Source of the DNA: VAXT01 sp963698015
Lineage (GTDB): Bacteria; Actinomycetota; Thermoleophilia; Gaiellales; Gaiellaceae
Assembly: GCA_963698015.1 (NCBI GenBank)
Contig: OY969109.1
Location: 62,001 to 126,000 of the forward strand
Length of the DNA: 64,000 bases
Reading direction: 5' to 3'
Part shown: positions 1 through 7,664 of the stretch, one piece after another
How the letters are laid out: every line of letters starts with the position of its first letter
Numbering within the stretch: position 1 is the stretch's first letter
Notes under the pieces: generated by a model
Seen by the model: only the letters and a program-made list of their open reading frames with translations
What the model was told of the DNA's origin: nothing
Database searches by the model: none
Position numbers and translations under genes: made by a program

Positions 1-1
1 C

Positions 2-1783
2 GACCTCTTCGCGCGGATCACAGAAGCCGCGGAGGGGAACCCTCTCTACGTCGAGCAGATGCTCGCGATGCTGACCGAGAACGGGTCGGCCTCGCAGGAT
101 CTCGCGATTCCGCCGACGATCCACGCTCTTCTGGCCGCTCGCCTCGACCGCCTCGAGCCCGAGGAGCGGGCCGTGATCGAACGCGCCGCAGTGATCGGCA
201 AGGAGTTCTGGCGCAGTGCGATCGCCGAGCTCACGCCCGAGGGGGAGCGGGAATCGTCCGCACCGCGCTTGATGACGCTGGCTCGGAAGGAGTTCATCGA
301 GCCCAGCGTCTCGATCTTTCCCGAGGAGGACGGCTTCCGCTTCCGCCACATCCTGATTCGCGACGCCGCCTATCTGGGGATCCCCAAGGAGACGAGGGCG
401 CAGCTCCACGAACGCTTCGCGGCGTGGCTCGAGCGAACCGCCGGCGAGCGCGCGAGCGAGCTTGACGAGATCATCGGCTACCACCTCGAGCAGGCACATG
501 GCTACCGCGCCGAGCTCGGCCCCGGCGGTGATTCCCCCGAGCTCGCGACAAGAGCGGGGGAGCGACTGGCGGCAGCTGGCCGTCGCGCGATCGTGTCCCG
601 CGGCGACGTCGCTGCAGGTGCTGTGCTCATCTCGCGGGCTGTCGATCTGCTCCCGAGCGATCACCCGGAGCAGCCAGCGTTGCTCATCGACCTCGGGCGG
701 GCGCGAATGCGCACCGGCGACTTCGCGCATGCAGACGAAGCGCTGACGGAGGCGCTCGAGGCCGCGATCGCGGCCGGTGACCGCCGGCTCGAGCTGCGCA
801 CGACGATCGAGCGGGAGTTCTTCCGCACATTCACGCAGCCCGAGGGCTCCGCGCTCGATGACTCGTCCGTCGCAGACCAGACGATTCCCCTGCTCGAGGA
901 GCTCGGGGATGACGAAGGGCTCGCCAAGGCGTGGTTGCTCAAGAGCGAGCCGGCCGTCAACGCCGGCCGGTGGGGAGCTCGCGGGGAGGCGCTCGAGCGA
1001 GCGCTCGAGCACGCACGGCGCGCCGGCGACACGACCGAGATTGCAGCAATGACGTTCTTCCACGCGCAGGCGCTGTACTACGGTCGAACACCCGTCCCCG
1101 AGGCGCTCGCGCGGTGCGAGCAGTATCTCGCGGAACAGGCGGATAACCGGCTCCTGGAGGCCTCCGTCAGCACCGTTCTCGCGGGCCTGCGCGCGATGCA
1201 GGGCGACTTCGACGAGGCCCGGAGCATGTACGCGCAGGCCCGCTCGACCCACGAAGAGCTCGGCCGGCACTTCCGGGTCGCGACGGTCGCATCGCTGATC
1301 GCCGCCGAGATCGAGCAGTTGGCCGATCAGCCGGAGGAAGCAGTCTCGATCCTGCGCTGGTCCTACGACACCGTGCGCGAGATGGGTGCGATGAGCGCTA
1401 CCGCGACGATCGCCGGGTTCTTCGCCGATGCGCTCAGCGTCGCCGGGAGGCGCGCGGAAGCGGTCGAGATTTCGAGTTTCGCCGAGAAGCACGCTCCGGA
1501 AAGCGACGTTGTCGTGCAGGTGCTCTGGCGGATGGCACGGGCTCGCGCACTCGCCGACCAGGATCCGACCGCGGCCGACGATCTCGCGCGAGACGCGCTC
1601 GCACGTGCCCGCGACACCGACTGGCCCGACCTCCAAGCGCGAGCGCTCGCGTGTGTCGCCCACGTGATCGGGCCCGGAGACGAGCAGTCGACGCTTTTCG
1701 CTGGAGCCCGCGAGGCGTGGGAGCGGAAGGGAAACGTGGCGGCGGTGGCTCGGCTGCCCATTGGCTCCGTGCATCCGGCTTAG
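2..1783 (+). CDS. C-terminal part of a large AAA/TPR signalling ATPase (5' truncated)
   Basis: The frame is already open at base 2 and runs 593 codons to a TAG at 1781, so the gene starts outside the window. The first visible residues carry AEGNPLYVEQML. That motif marks the end of the AAA module in STAND-type regulators and in AAA-carrying class III adenylate cyclases; the complete cyclase at 49060..51375 has the matching GNPLYLEQLL. The remainder is almost wholly helical, with repeated Ala/Leu/Glu-rich 30-40 residue units that look like tetratricopeptide repeats. There is no LuxR-type HTH at the end, which is RLPIGSVHPA. Such proteins usually sense a ligand or partner through the TPR region and couple this to the N-terminal effector, probably a cyclase or kinase that cannot be seen here. 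The stop codon lies inside a TAGGAT element placed as the -10 of the next gene. Confidence 0.75.
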   Translation, partial: DLFARITEAAEGNPLYVEQMLAMLTENGSASQDLAIPPTIHALLAARLDRLEPEERAVIERAAVIGKEFWRSAIAELTPEGERESSAPRLMTLARKEFIEPSVSIFPEEDGFRFRHILIRDAAYLGIPKETRAQLHERFAAWLERTAGERASELDEIIGYHLEQAHGYRAELGPGGDSPELATRAGERLAAAGRRAIVSRGDVAAGAVLISRAVDLLPSDHPEQPALLIDLGRARMRTGDFAHADEALTEALEAAIAAGDRRLELRTTIEREFFRTFTQPEGSALDDSSVADQTIPLLEELGDDEGLAKAWLLKSEPAVNAGRWGARGEALERALEHARRAGDTTEIAAMTFFHAQALYYGRTPVPEALARCEQYLAEQADNRLLEASVSTVLAGLRAMQGDFDEARSMYAQARSTHEELGRHFRVATVASLIAAEIEQLADQPEEAVSILRWSYDTVREMGAMSATATIAGFFADALSVAGRRAEAVEISSFAEKHAPESDVVVQVLWRMARARALADQDPTAADDLARDALARARDTDWPDLQARALACVAHVIGPGDEQSTLFAGAREAWERKGNVAAVARLPIGSVHPA

Positions 1784-1786
1784 GAT
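1781..1786 (+). promoter_or_regulatory. -10-like TAGGAT before dodecin-like gene 1
   Basis: TAGGAT begins 40 bases before the ATG at 1821 and overlaps the preceding stop codon. Equivalent elements sit 37-43 bases before the other three small genes of the cluster. No convincing -35 is visible. Confidence 0.35.
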
Positions 1787-1820
1787 TCGCCGACCCAGTC
1801 AACCGAAGGGAGAGAGCGGC

Positions 1821-2006
1821 ATGGCGAAGACCTACGAAGGACGGCACGAGAACGGCTTCAAGGATGCGACCGCGGCGGCGGTGGAGGACTACCACCAGAA
1901 GGAAGGCACGTCGGGAGAGCCTGTGACCCTCCGTGTCGTCGAGATGAGAGTCACGGTGACGAACCCGGTTCGCGACTACCACGTGGTGCTCGCCCCGGGC
2001 GGCTGA
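1821..2006 (+). CDS. dodecin-like small protein, paralog 1
   Basis: 61 residues. The ATG at 1821 was chosen because AAGGGAG lies just upstream and the sister genes start at the same point of the alignment. It resembles dodecin, the dodecameric flavin-binding protein with a beta-alpha-beta-beta fold: a helix segment GFKDATAAAVEDY, then two strands ending NPVRDYHVVLAPGG. The paralogs at 2105 and 2346 share NPVRDY and the Gly-rich end. The loop that carries the flavin-stacking Trp in classical dodecins is replaced, so flavin binding is not assured. First of a four-gene cluster that ends in a more typical dodecin. Similarity to dodecin was judged by eye and is moderate; the paralogy among the three is clear. 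Confidence 0.65.
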   Translation: MAKTYEGRHENGFKDATAAAVEDYHQKEGTSGEPVTLRVVEMRVTVTNPVRDYHVVLAPGG

Positions 2007-2061
2007 GCCGACGTATCTCTCGCACATCCAAGCCATGAAGGCGCGCCCTCTGGTCCCGGCG

Positions 2062-2067
2062 TAGGAT
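2062..2067 (+). promoter_or_regulatory. -10-like TAGGAT before dodecin-like gene 2
   Basis: Identical hexamer to the one before gene 1, 43 bases before the ATG at 2105. Confidence 0.35.
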
Positions 2068-2104
2068 CTTGGTGAACCCCGGGGGGACCAGGAAGGGAGC
2101 GGCA

Positions 2105-2296
2105 ATGCCTCCGTACAAGACCTACACAGGGATCAGCAAGAAAGGCTTCGAGGAAGCATCGAAATCGGCCGTGGCCAAGTACGAGGCGGACTGGGGCATC
2201 CCCAAGAAGCCGGTTAGGCTCAACGTCGTGGAGATGTACGTCACGGTGCACAACCCGGTTCGCGACTACCGGGTCGTGCTCGGCCCGGGAGGCTAG
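2105..2296 (+). CDS. dodecin-like small protein, paralog 2
   Basis: 63 residues. The ATG at 2105 follows GGAAGGGAG at normal spacing. Of the three paralogs it is the easiest to line up with dodecin: YTGISKKGFEEASKSAVAKY matches the dodecin pattern of first strand, Gly-x-Ser turn and Phe-x-x-Ala helix, followed by NVVEMYVTVHNPVRDY and a final VVLGPGG. In classical dodecins the second strand carries a DWFEV-type segment whose Trp sandwiches flavin. Here that position lies in WGIPKKPVRLNVVE, and the only Trp is shifted. A storage or scavenging role for flavin or another flat ligand is plausible but unproven. Confidence 0.65.
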   Translation: MPPYKTYTGISKKGFEEASKSAVAKYEADWGIPKKPVRLNVVEMYVTVHNPVRDYRVVLGPGG

Positions 2297-2308
2297 TCCC
2301 GAAGGCGT

Positions 2309-2314
2309 TATCCT
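2309..2314 (+). promoter_or_regulatory. -10-like TATCCT before dodecin-like gene 3
   Basis: 37 bases before the ATG at 2346, the same position as the elements before its neighbours. Confidence 0.3.
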
Positions 2315-2345
2315 CGCTGCCCTGAGAGCGACGAAAGGAGCGGAG

Positions 2346-2540
2346 ATGTCGACCCCGCAACCCGTCGAAGGAAGGTCCCGGCTGGGATTCAGCTTCGCAA
2401 CGAGGGACGCCGTCAAGAGGTACAAGAAGCAGAACGGCCACAAGAACGGCCAGAGGGTGAGAGTGCGCATCGTGGACCAGTTCGTGGAGTTCGAGAACCC
2501 GGTCCGCGACTACATCGTCGTCCTCGGCCCCGGGGACTGA
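2346..2540 (+). CDS. dodecin-like small protein, paralog 3
   Basis: 64 residues. ATG preceded by AAAGGAG. The N-terminus is more divergent (GRSRLGFSFATRDAVKRY) and Lys/Arg-rich in the middle, but the end keeps VEFENPVRDYIVVLGPGD, almost the same as its two upstream sisters. The cluster looks like successive tandem duplication in which each copy kept its own upstream element. Function unknown beyond the inferred dodecin-like fold. Confidence 0.6.
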   Translation: MSTPQPVEGRSRLGFSFATRDAVKRYKKQNGHKNGQRVRVRIVDQFVEFENPVRDYIVVLGPGD

Positions 2541-2555
2541 TCGCCGGCAGCGGTT

Positions 2556-2561
2556 TAGACT
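2556..2561 (+). promoter_or_regulatory. -10-like TAGACT before the dodecin gene
   Basis: 42 bases before the ATG at 2598. TAGACT recurs upstream of other genes in this window (14249, 24024). Confidence 0.35.
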
Positions 2562-2597
2562 CGCCGCCGGGACAAGCGACGAAGGGAGAGCGGAGAG

Positions 2598-2804
2598 ATG
2601 GCAGCTGTCGCGAAGGTGGTCAGGATCATCGGCTCGTCGCCGGAGAGCTGGGCGAAGGCCGGCGATGCGGCTGTTCAAGAGGCGGCGAAGACGCTGCGTG
2701 GGATCAGCGGCGCGCACGTCGTCTCGATGAGCGCGCAGGTCGAGGACGGGCGGATCAGCGAGTACCGGACGACCGTCGACATCGCGTTCGGCGTCGAGAG
2801 CTAG
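2598..2804 (+). CDS. dodecin family protein
   Basis: 68 residues, the usual dodecin length, starting at an ATG behind AAGGGAG. The order is classical: strand VAKVVRIIGSSPESW, helix AVQEAAKTLRGI, strand HVVSMSAQVEDGRISEYR, strand TTVDIAFGV. Dodecins assemble into hollow 12-mers that bind flavins between symmetry-related Trp residues. The expected Trp-Phe pair after the helix is replaced by Gly-Ala (GISGAHVV), so the canonical flavin sandwich should be absent. The only Trp is in the SSPESW turn. The gene ends tail-to-tail with ftsY: the bases CTAG at 2801-2804 supply both TAG stops. Confidence 0.85.
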   Translation: MAAVAKVVRIIGSSPESWAKAGDAAVQEAAKTLRGISGAHVVSMSAQVEDGRISEYRTTVDIAFGVES

Positions 2805-3745
2805 TCGGTCAGAAGGGCCTGGGCGAAGTCGCGGGGGTTGAAGGGCCTCAGGTCCTCGATCCCCTCGCCCACGCCGACCAGTTTCACCGGCAGGCCGAGC
2901 TCGTGCGCGATCGCGAGCGCCACGCCGCCTTTCGCCGAGCCGTCCAGCTTCGTCAGCGCGACCGCGCTGACCTCGACCGCCTCGCCGAAGAGCTGCGCCT
3001 GGCGGACCCCGTTCTGGCCCGTGGTCGCGTCCACGACGAGCAGCGTCTCGTGCGGCGCGCCCTCGAGCCGGTTCTCGATCACGCGGCGGATCTTGCCGAG
3101 CTCCTCCATCAGGTTCGTCTGCGTGTGCAGGCGCCCGGCCGTGTCAACGAGGACGACGTCCCGTCCGCGGGACGAGGCGGCGTCAATCGCGTCGTAGGCG
3201 ACCGCGGCCGGGTCTCCCCCGCGCTCCGAGCCGACGAAGTCCGCGTCGGCGCGCTTCGCCCAGATCTCGAGCTGCTCCTCGGCGGCGGCCCGGAACGTGT
3301 CCGCCGCGGCCACGATCACCGAGCGCCCGTGCTCGTTCAGGTGGTACGCCAGCTTCCCGATCGTCGTCGTCTTCCCCGTGCCGTTGACGCCGACGACGAG
3401 GAGGACGCTCGGCTGTTCGCGCACCGAGAGCGTCCCCGGCTCTCCGAGCATCGACGACGCCTCCTCGACGAGAGGCTCGATGAGATCGCCCGCCACGCCG
3501 CGCGCCTCGAGCCGCTGCACGAGCTCGGCGGTGGCCGGCACGCCGACGTCGGCCGCGATCAGCGCTTCCTCGAGCCGCTCCCACGCCTCGTCGTCGGCCG
3601 GGTCGAAGGCGGCGGCTGCGAGCTGGCCGGTCAGCGCGCGCCGGCTCTTGCCGAGCGAGTCGCGCAGGCGGCCGAAGAAGCCGGGCTCGGCGGCCTCCTC
3701 CTCGTCGCGCTCTTCGTCCCCGAGCAGGGCGCTCCACGTCGTCAC
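2801..3745 (-). CDS. ftsY: signal recognition particle receptor FtsY
   Basis: 314 residues, GTG start at 3745. FtsY is the membrane-associated GTPase that receives SRP-ribosome complexes and delivers membrane proteins to the translocon. The short acidic N-terminus (DEERDEEEAAE) stands in for the long A domain of E. coli. The helical N domain spans roughly residues 20-100 and the G domain follows: P-loop GVNGTGKTTTIGK at 119-131, DTFRAAAEEQL at 149-159, DTAGRLHT near 200 and TKLDGSAKGG near 265. It lies 12 bases after smc, the usual actinobacterial smc-ftsY pair, and is probably cotranscribed with it. Confidence 0.97.
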   Translation of the reverse strand: MTTWSALLGDEERDEEEAAEPGFFGRLRDSLGKSRRALTGQLAAAAFDPADDEAWERLEEALIAADVGVPATAELVQRLEARGVAGDLIEPLVEEASSMLGEPGTLSVREQPSVLLVVGVNGTGKTTTIGKLAYHLNEHGRSVIVAAADTFRAAAEEQLEIWAKRADADFVGSERGGDPAAVAYDAIDAASSRGRDVVLVDTAGRLHTQTNLMEELGKIRRVIENRLEGAPHETLLVVDATTGQNGVRQAQLFGEAVEVSAVALTKLDGSAKGGVALAIAHELGLPVKLVGVGEGIEDLRPFNPRDFAQALLTD

Positions 3746-3757
3746 TGCGACGAGAGG

Positions 3758-6238
3758 CTACGCGGCGACGGCTTCGCGCGGGAGGCGCCGCGACACGATC
3801 TGCGAGACGCCGTCGGCACCCATGGTCACCCCGTAGAGGATGTCCGCGGCCTCCATCGTCTTCTTCTGGTGCGTGATGACGATGAACTGCGCCTCCTCGG
3901 AGTAGCGGCGCAGGAGGGCGACGAAGCGGCCGATGTTGGCGTCGTCGAGCGCGGCCTCGACCTCGTCCAGGAGATAGAACGGGTGCGGCCGGGCGAGGAA
4001 CAGCGCGAACAGGAACGAGATCGCACCGAGGGCCTTCTCGCCGCCCGACAGGAGTGAGAGCCGCGTCACCTTCTTGCCGGCCGGCCGGAGCTCGATCTCG
4101 ATCCCCGGCTCGGTGTCCTCGTCCTCACCCTCGAGCTCGGGCTCGGTCAGCCGCAGTCGGCCCTCGCCGCCGGGGAACAGCGTCGCGGCCACCTCCTGGA
4201 AGTGGTCGCGGACCGCGGTGAACGTCTCCTCGAAGCGGCGCTCGACGGTGTCCGCGAGCTCGTCGCGCAACGATTCGAGCTCCTTCAGGCTCGCCTCGAG
4301 GTCGGCCCGCTGGACGCGGAGCTCGGTGAGGCGCTCCTTCTCGCGCTCGTACTCCTCTTTCGCCAGCGGGTTGACGCTGCCGAGCGCCTCGCGGCGGCGC
4401 TCCAGCCGGGCCAGTTTCTCTTCGAGCTCGGCCGCGTGGTCGCCGTCGGCGGGCTCCGCGCCGGCTTCCCGCATGCGGCGCTCGAGCTCCTTCGCCTCGG
4501 CGGCGAGGGTCGCGAGCTCGACGTCGATCGCGGACGAGCGCTCGCCCGCCTCAGCGGCGGCGCGCCTCAGCTCCGCCTCCTGCGCGCCGAGCTCGCGCAG
4601 CTCCTCGCCGAGCTCCTTGGCGCGCTGGCCCCGAGCGTCCGCGCGTGCGTCGAGGCTCGGCTCGAAGCGGGCGGCCAGCCGGACGCAGTCGACGAGGACG
4701 GCGGTCAGCCGCTCGGCGAGCTCGGCCGGCCGCGAGTCGCTCGCCGGCGCCTGCGCCGTCGCGCGCTCGGCCGCTGCTTCGAGCTCCGCGATCTCCGCCT
4801 CGAGCGAGCGGCGACGGGCCTCGAGCTCGAGGAGGACCGCCTCGGCAGCCTCGCCCGCGTACCAGAGCTCGCCGCGGGCCGGATCGAACGCAAACCCTTC
4901 GCGGGTCACCGAGAGCTCGGTCGCCCGGAGGAGCTGCTCCTTCTCGACGATCGGCGCCTCCGGCCTAGCCCCCCCGATCACGACGCCGAGGTTCCCGAGC
5001 CCCGCCGCGCGTGCCTGCTCGAGGTAGTCGAGCGCCGTCTGCGCGTCATCGGCGACGACCGCCGCCGCACGCCAGCCGAGCGCTGCGGCGACGGCCCGCT
5101 CGTCTCCCTGGTCGACATCGAGCGACGAGAGGACGAGCGTCTGGCCACGCTCCGCGAGCGCCCGTGCGGCGGGAGGCAGGCCCTCGAGCTCCGCGAGCGC
5201 GCGTTCGAGCGCTCCGAGACGCTCCCGCCTGAGACGCGCCTCCTCGAGCAGGCGCTCCCGCTCGACGGAGCGCACAGGCGGAGGATCGGCGCGCAGCCTT
5301 TCGGCGAGCGCCTGCGCGCTCTCCCGCCGGTGCTCCAGCCGTTCGGCGGCGCTCTTCAGCCGGTAGCGCGCGGCCGTCGCCTCCTCGCGCCCGCCGGCGG
5401 CGCCGACGAGCTCGCCCTCGACCCGATCGCGCTCGCCGAGCAGCGCCTCGAGCTCCTTCGCGGTGCGGTTGCGCGCGAGCGTCGCAGCCTCGCGGCGCTC
5501 CTCTGCCGACGACCGACGCTCCTCGACGGCGGCCAGCTCGAGCTGCGCGATCCGCGCCCGGACTGCGCCGATCTCGCCGCGCAGCTTCTCGGCCCGCTCC
5601 GCAGCGGTCGCCTGGAGCGCCAGCGGCCGCAGCCGCTTCTTGACCTCGGCCTCGAGGTCACGCGCCCGCTCGACGTCGACCGCGACGCGCGCGAGCTTCA
5701 GCTCCGCCCGGTGGCGCCGCCGCTTGAAGCGTCCCAGCCCGGCCGCCTCCTCGACGAGCTGCCGCCGGTCCTCCGGCCTCGAGCCGAGGATCTCCTCGAC
5801 GCGGCCCTGACTGATGATCGAGCCCATCTGCCCGCCGAGCCCGACGTCCGCGAGCAGCTCGACCAGATCCGTGCGCCGCACCGGCGAGCGGTTGACGAGG
5901 TACTGCCCCTCCCCGCCGCGGTGCAGCCGCCGCATGAACGAGACCTCCGCGAACGGCAGCTCTGCGAGCGCACCGTCCTCGTTGTCGAAGAGCAACTCGA
6001 CCTCGCAGTAGTCGGCAGGTGCCCGGTCCTTGCCGCCGGCGAAGAGCACGTCGTCCGGCTTCTCGGCCCGAAGCTCGCTCGGCGCCAGGCTGCCCGCAGC
6101 CCAGAGCAGGGCGTCGGAGATGTTCGACTTCCCGGACCCGTTCGGCCCGACGACGACGGCGACCCCGCGCTCGAGGCGAACCTCGACCGGCTCGGGGAAC
6201 GACTTGAACCCGCGCAGCTTGATCGCTCGTAGGTGCAC
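3758..6238 (-). CDS. smc: chromosome segregation ATPase SMC, unusually short
   Basis: 826 residues from a GTG start; bacterial SMC is normally about 1150-1200. SMC dimers with ScpA/ScpB compact and align the chromosome. Walker A GPNGSGKS lies at 31-38, the ABC signature LSGGE at 730-734 and Walker B FYLLDEVEAALDD at 754-766, so the ATPase head is complete. Between the heads are Arg/Glu/Ala-rich coiled coils. A hinge-like stretch (DERAVAAALGW ... GLGNLGVVIGG and later VTREGFAFDPARGELW) sits about residues 355-470. Both arms are much shorter than usual, and the shortening is internal and in frame. No scpA or scpB is in the window. Upstream lie the collagen-like genes rather than the expected rnc. 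Confidence 0.93.
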   Translation of the reverse strand: MHLRAIKLRGFKSFPEPVEVRLERGVAVVVGPNGSGKSNISDALLWAAGSLAPSELRAEKPDDVLFAGGKDRAPADYCEVELLFDNEDGALAELPFAEVSFMRRLHRGGEGQYLVNRSPVRRTDLVELLADVGLGGQMGSIISQGRVEEILGSRPEDRRQLVEEAAGLGRFKRRRHRAELKLARVAVDVERARDLEAEVKKRLRPLALQATAAERAEKLRGEIGAVRARIAQLELAAVEERRSSAEERREAATLARNRTAKELEALLGERDRVEGELVGAAGGREEATAARYRLKSAAERLEHRRESAQALAERLRADPPPVRSVERERLLEEARLRRERLGALERALAELEGLPPAARALAERGQTLVLSSLDVDQGDERAVAAALGWRAAAVVADDAQTALDYLEQARAAGLGNLGVVIGGARPEAPIVEKEQLLRATELSVTREGFAFDPARGELWYAGEAAEAVLLELEARRRSLEAEIAELEAAAERATAQAPASDSRPAELAERLTAVLVDCVRLAARFEPSLDARADARGQRAKELGEELRELGAQEAELRRAAAEAGERSSAIDVELATLAAEAKELERRMREAGAEPADGDHAAELEEKLARLERRREALGSVNPLAKEEYEREKERLTELRVQRADLEASLKELESLRDELADTVERRFEETFTAVRDHFQEVAATLFPGGEGRLRLTEPELEGEDEDTEPGIEIELRPAGKKVTRLSLLSGGEKALGAISFLFALFLARPHPFYLLDEVEAALDDANIGRFVALLRRYSEEAQFIVITHQKKTMEAADILYGVTMGADGVSQIVSRRLPREAVAA

Positions 6239-6269
6239 GCGGCAGGAAGTCTGAACAGGCCCTAGGACG

Positions 6270-7661
6270 TCAGCGGCGCCGGAAATACGGGACGCAGAAC
6301 ACGTTCGAGCAATGGACGGCCTTTACTCCGCCCGTCTGGTTGTGGTACGCGAGCAGCGGAAGCCCGTCGACGCCGGGCGTGATCGCCGTGCCGAAGAGAT
6401 TGCCCGTCTGGTCGAGCGTCATGACCGTGGCCGAGGAGCACGCCACGTTCGAGCAGTGCGCGACCCTGAGCGGGCCTTGGTTCGTCTGCGGGGCCTCGTA
6501 GCTGATCAGCCCCAGTCCGTCGGAGCCGATCGTCAGCGAGGTGAACCCGCCGATGTCGCCGGTGTCGAGCGTCGCCGTCGTCGCCGACGAGCAGAGGACG
6601 TTCGAGCAGTGCGCCGACTTGAGGCTGTCGGTCTCGCGGTCGAAGTAGCTGACCAGCCCGAGGCCGTCGGAGCCGATCGCGATCGAGCTCCAGTCTCCCA
6701 GGTCACCGCTGTCGAGCGTGGACGTGGTCGCCGTCGTGCACGCGACATCGGAGCAATGGGCAACCTTGAGGCCGAAGGTCTCGTAGCTGATCAGCGGAAG
6801 CCCGTCCGAGCCGATCGCAACCGAGATGCCGTCCCGGAACGTGTCGCCCTGGGGGTCGATCGACGAGACCGTCGCGCCCGTGCAGGCGAGGTTCTCGCAG
6901 TGGGCGACCTTTGGCACGAGGCCTTTCGGCTCGAGGAAGGCGATCACCCCCAGCCCGTCCGAGCCGATCGCGACCGAGGTCGTCTGGAACGCGGCGTCGT
7001 TCGGCCCTCCGAGGGCCGAAAGCGTCGCCTGGGTGCAGGCCGTGTTCGAGCAGTGCGCGACCTTGAGGGGCTCGACCGAGAAGCTCGCGTACGAGATCAG
7101 GCCCAGGCCGTCCGCCCCGATCGCCACCGAGGTGTACAGCTGGCAGGGCGAGCACGTGTCGATCGTCGAGGTCGTCGAGGTCGTGCAGGCGAGGTCCGAG
7201 CAGTGGGCGACGTCGAGCGCGTTGCCGCCGTCGTAGGTGATCAGGCCGACCCCGTCCGCGCCGATCGCGACCGCGCCGAGACGGCCTCCCGCCGCATCGA
7301 CAGTCGAGGACGTGTGCCCCGGCCGTCCGAGCCCGACCCCGGGCGCTCCCTGCGGTCCCGGCGCGCCCTGCTCGCCGGGCGGGCCCGGGAACCCCATCGG
7401 CCCGTCGGCCCCTTCGAGGCCTTCCTCGCCTTGTGGCCCCTGCGGGCCGGCAGCGCCCTGCGGCCCGCGGAGCCCGCGGAAGCCTCTCGGCCCACGGCGC
7501 CCCCGGAAGCCGCGCGGCCCCCGCGGGCCACGGACAGTGGGCTGCGCCCCGGCTTCCCTGACCGTCTGCCGCGAGGAGCTTGCCCCGGACCCGAGCGGCG
7601 TGAAGGCGAGCAAGGCCGTCATGGCGACGAGCACGAAGAGGGAGGGAAAGCGCTTGTCCAT
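6270..7661 (-). CDS. secreted collagen-stalk protein with seven Cys-paired repeats (copy A)
   Basis: 463 residues. Signal peptide about 1-27 (LFVLVAMTALLAF core). A Gly-X-Y collagen-like stretch follows at about 43-115, very basic first (GPRGFRGRRGPRG) and then Gln/Glu-rich. From about 125 to the end there are exactly seven repeats of 40-50 residues built on IGADGLGLISY ... LKVAHCSNxxC, then a Thr/Ser strand and Asp. Each repeat has a C-x4-C pair. The final repeat stops after its Cys (CVPYFRRR), while a matching Thr/Ser-Asp strand (TSSTVD) precedes repeat 1. That circular closure is expected of a seven-bladed beta-propeller. I infer an extracellular stalk-and-head protein, possibly trimeric. 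It follows copy B (7665..9032) by 3 bases. The ligand is unknown. Confidence 0.8.
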   Translation of the reverse strand: MDKRFPSLFVLVAMTALLAFTPLGSGASSSRQTVREAGAQPTVRGPRGPRGFRGRRGPRGFRGLRGPQGAAGPQGPQGEEGLEGADGPMGFPGPPGEQGAPGPQGAPGVGLGRPGHTSSTVDAAGGRLGAVAIGADGVGLITYDGGNALDVAHCSDLACTTSTTSTIDTCSPCQLYTSVAIGADGLGLISYASFSVEPLKVAHCSNTACTQATLSALGGPNDAAFQTTSVAIGSDGLGVIAFLEPKGLVPKVAHCENLACTGATVSSIDPQGDTFRDGISVAIGSDGLPLISYETFGLKVAHCSDVACTTATTSTLDSGDLGDWSSIAIGSDGLGLVSYFDRETDSLKSAHCSNVLCSSATTATLDTGDIGGFTSLTIGSDGLGLISYEAPQTNQGPLRVAHCSNVACSSATVMTLDQTGNLFGTAITPGVDGLPLLAYHNQTGGVKAVHCSNVFCVPYFRRR

Positions 7662-7664
7662 GCG

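Noticed and set aside
4202..6232. Long plus-strand frame (676 codons) opposite smc.
   Set aside because: Mirror of coiled-coil codons; Leu/Arg/Glu-rich without motifs, while smc on the other strand is unmistakable.
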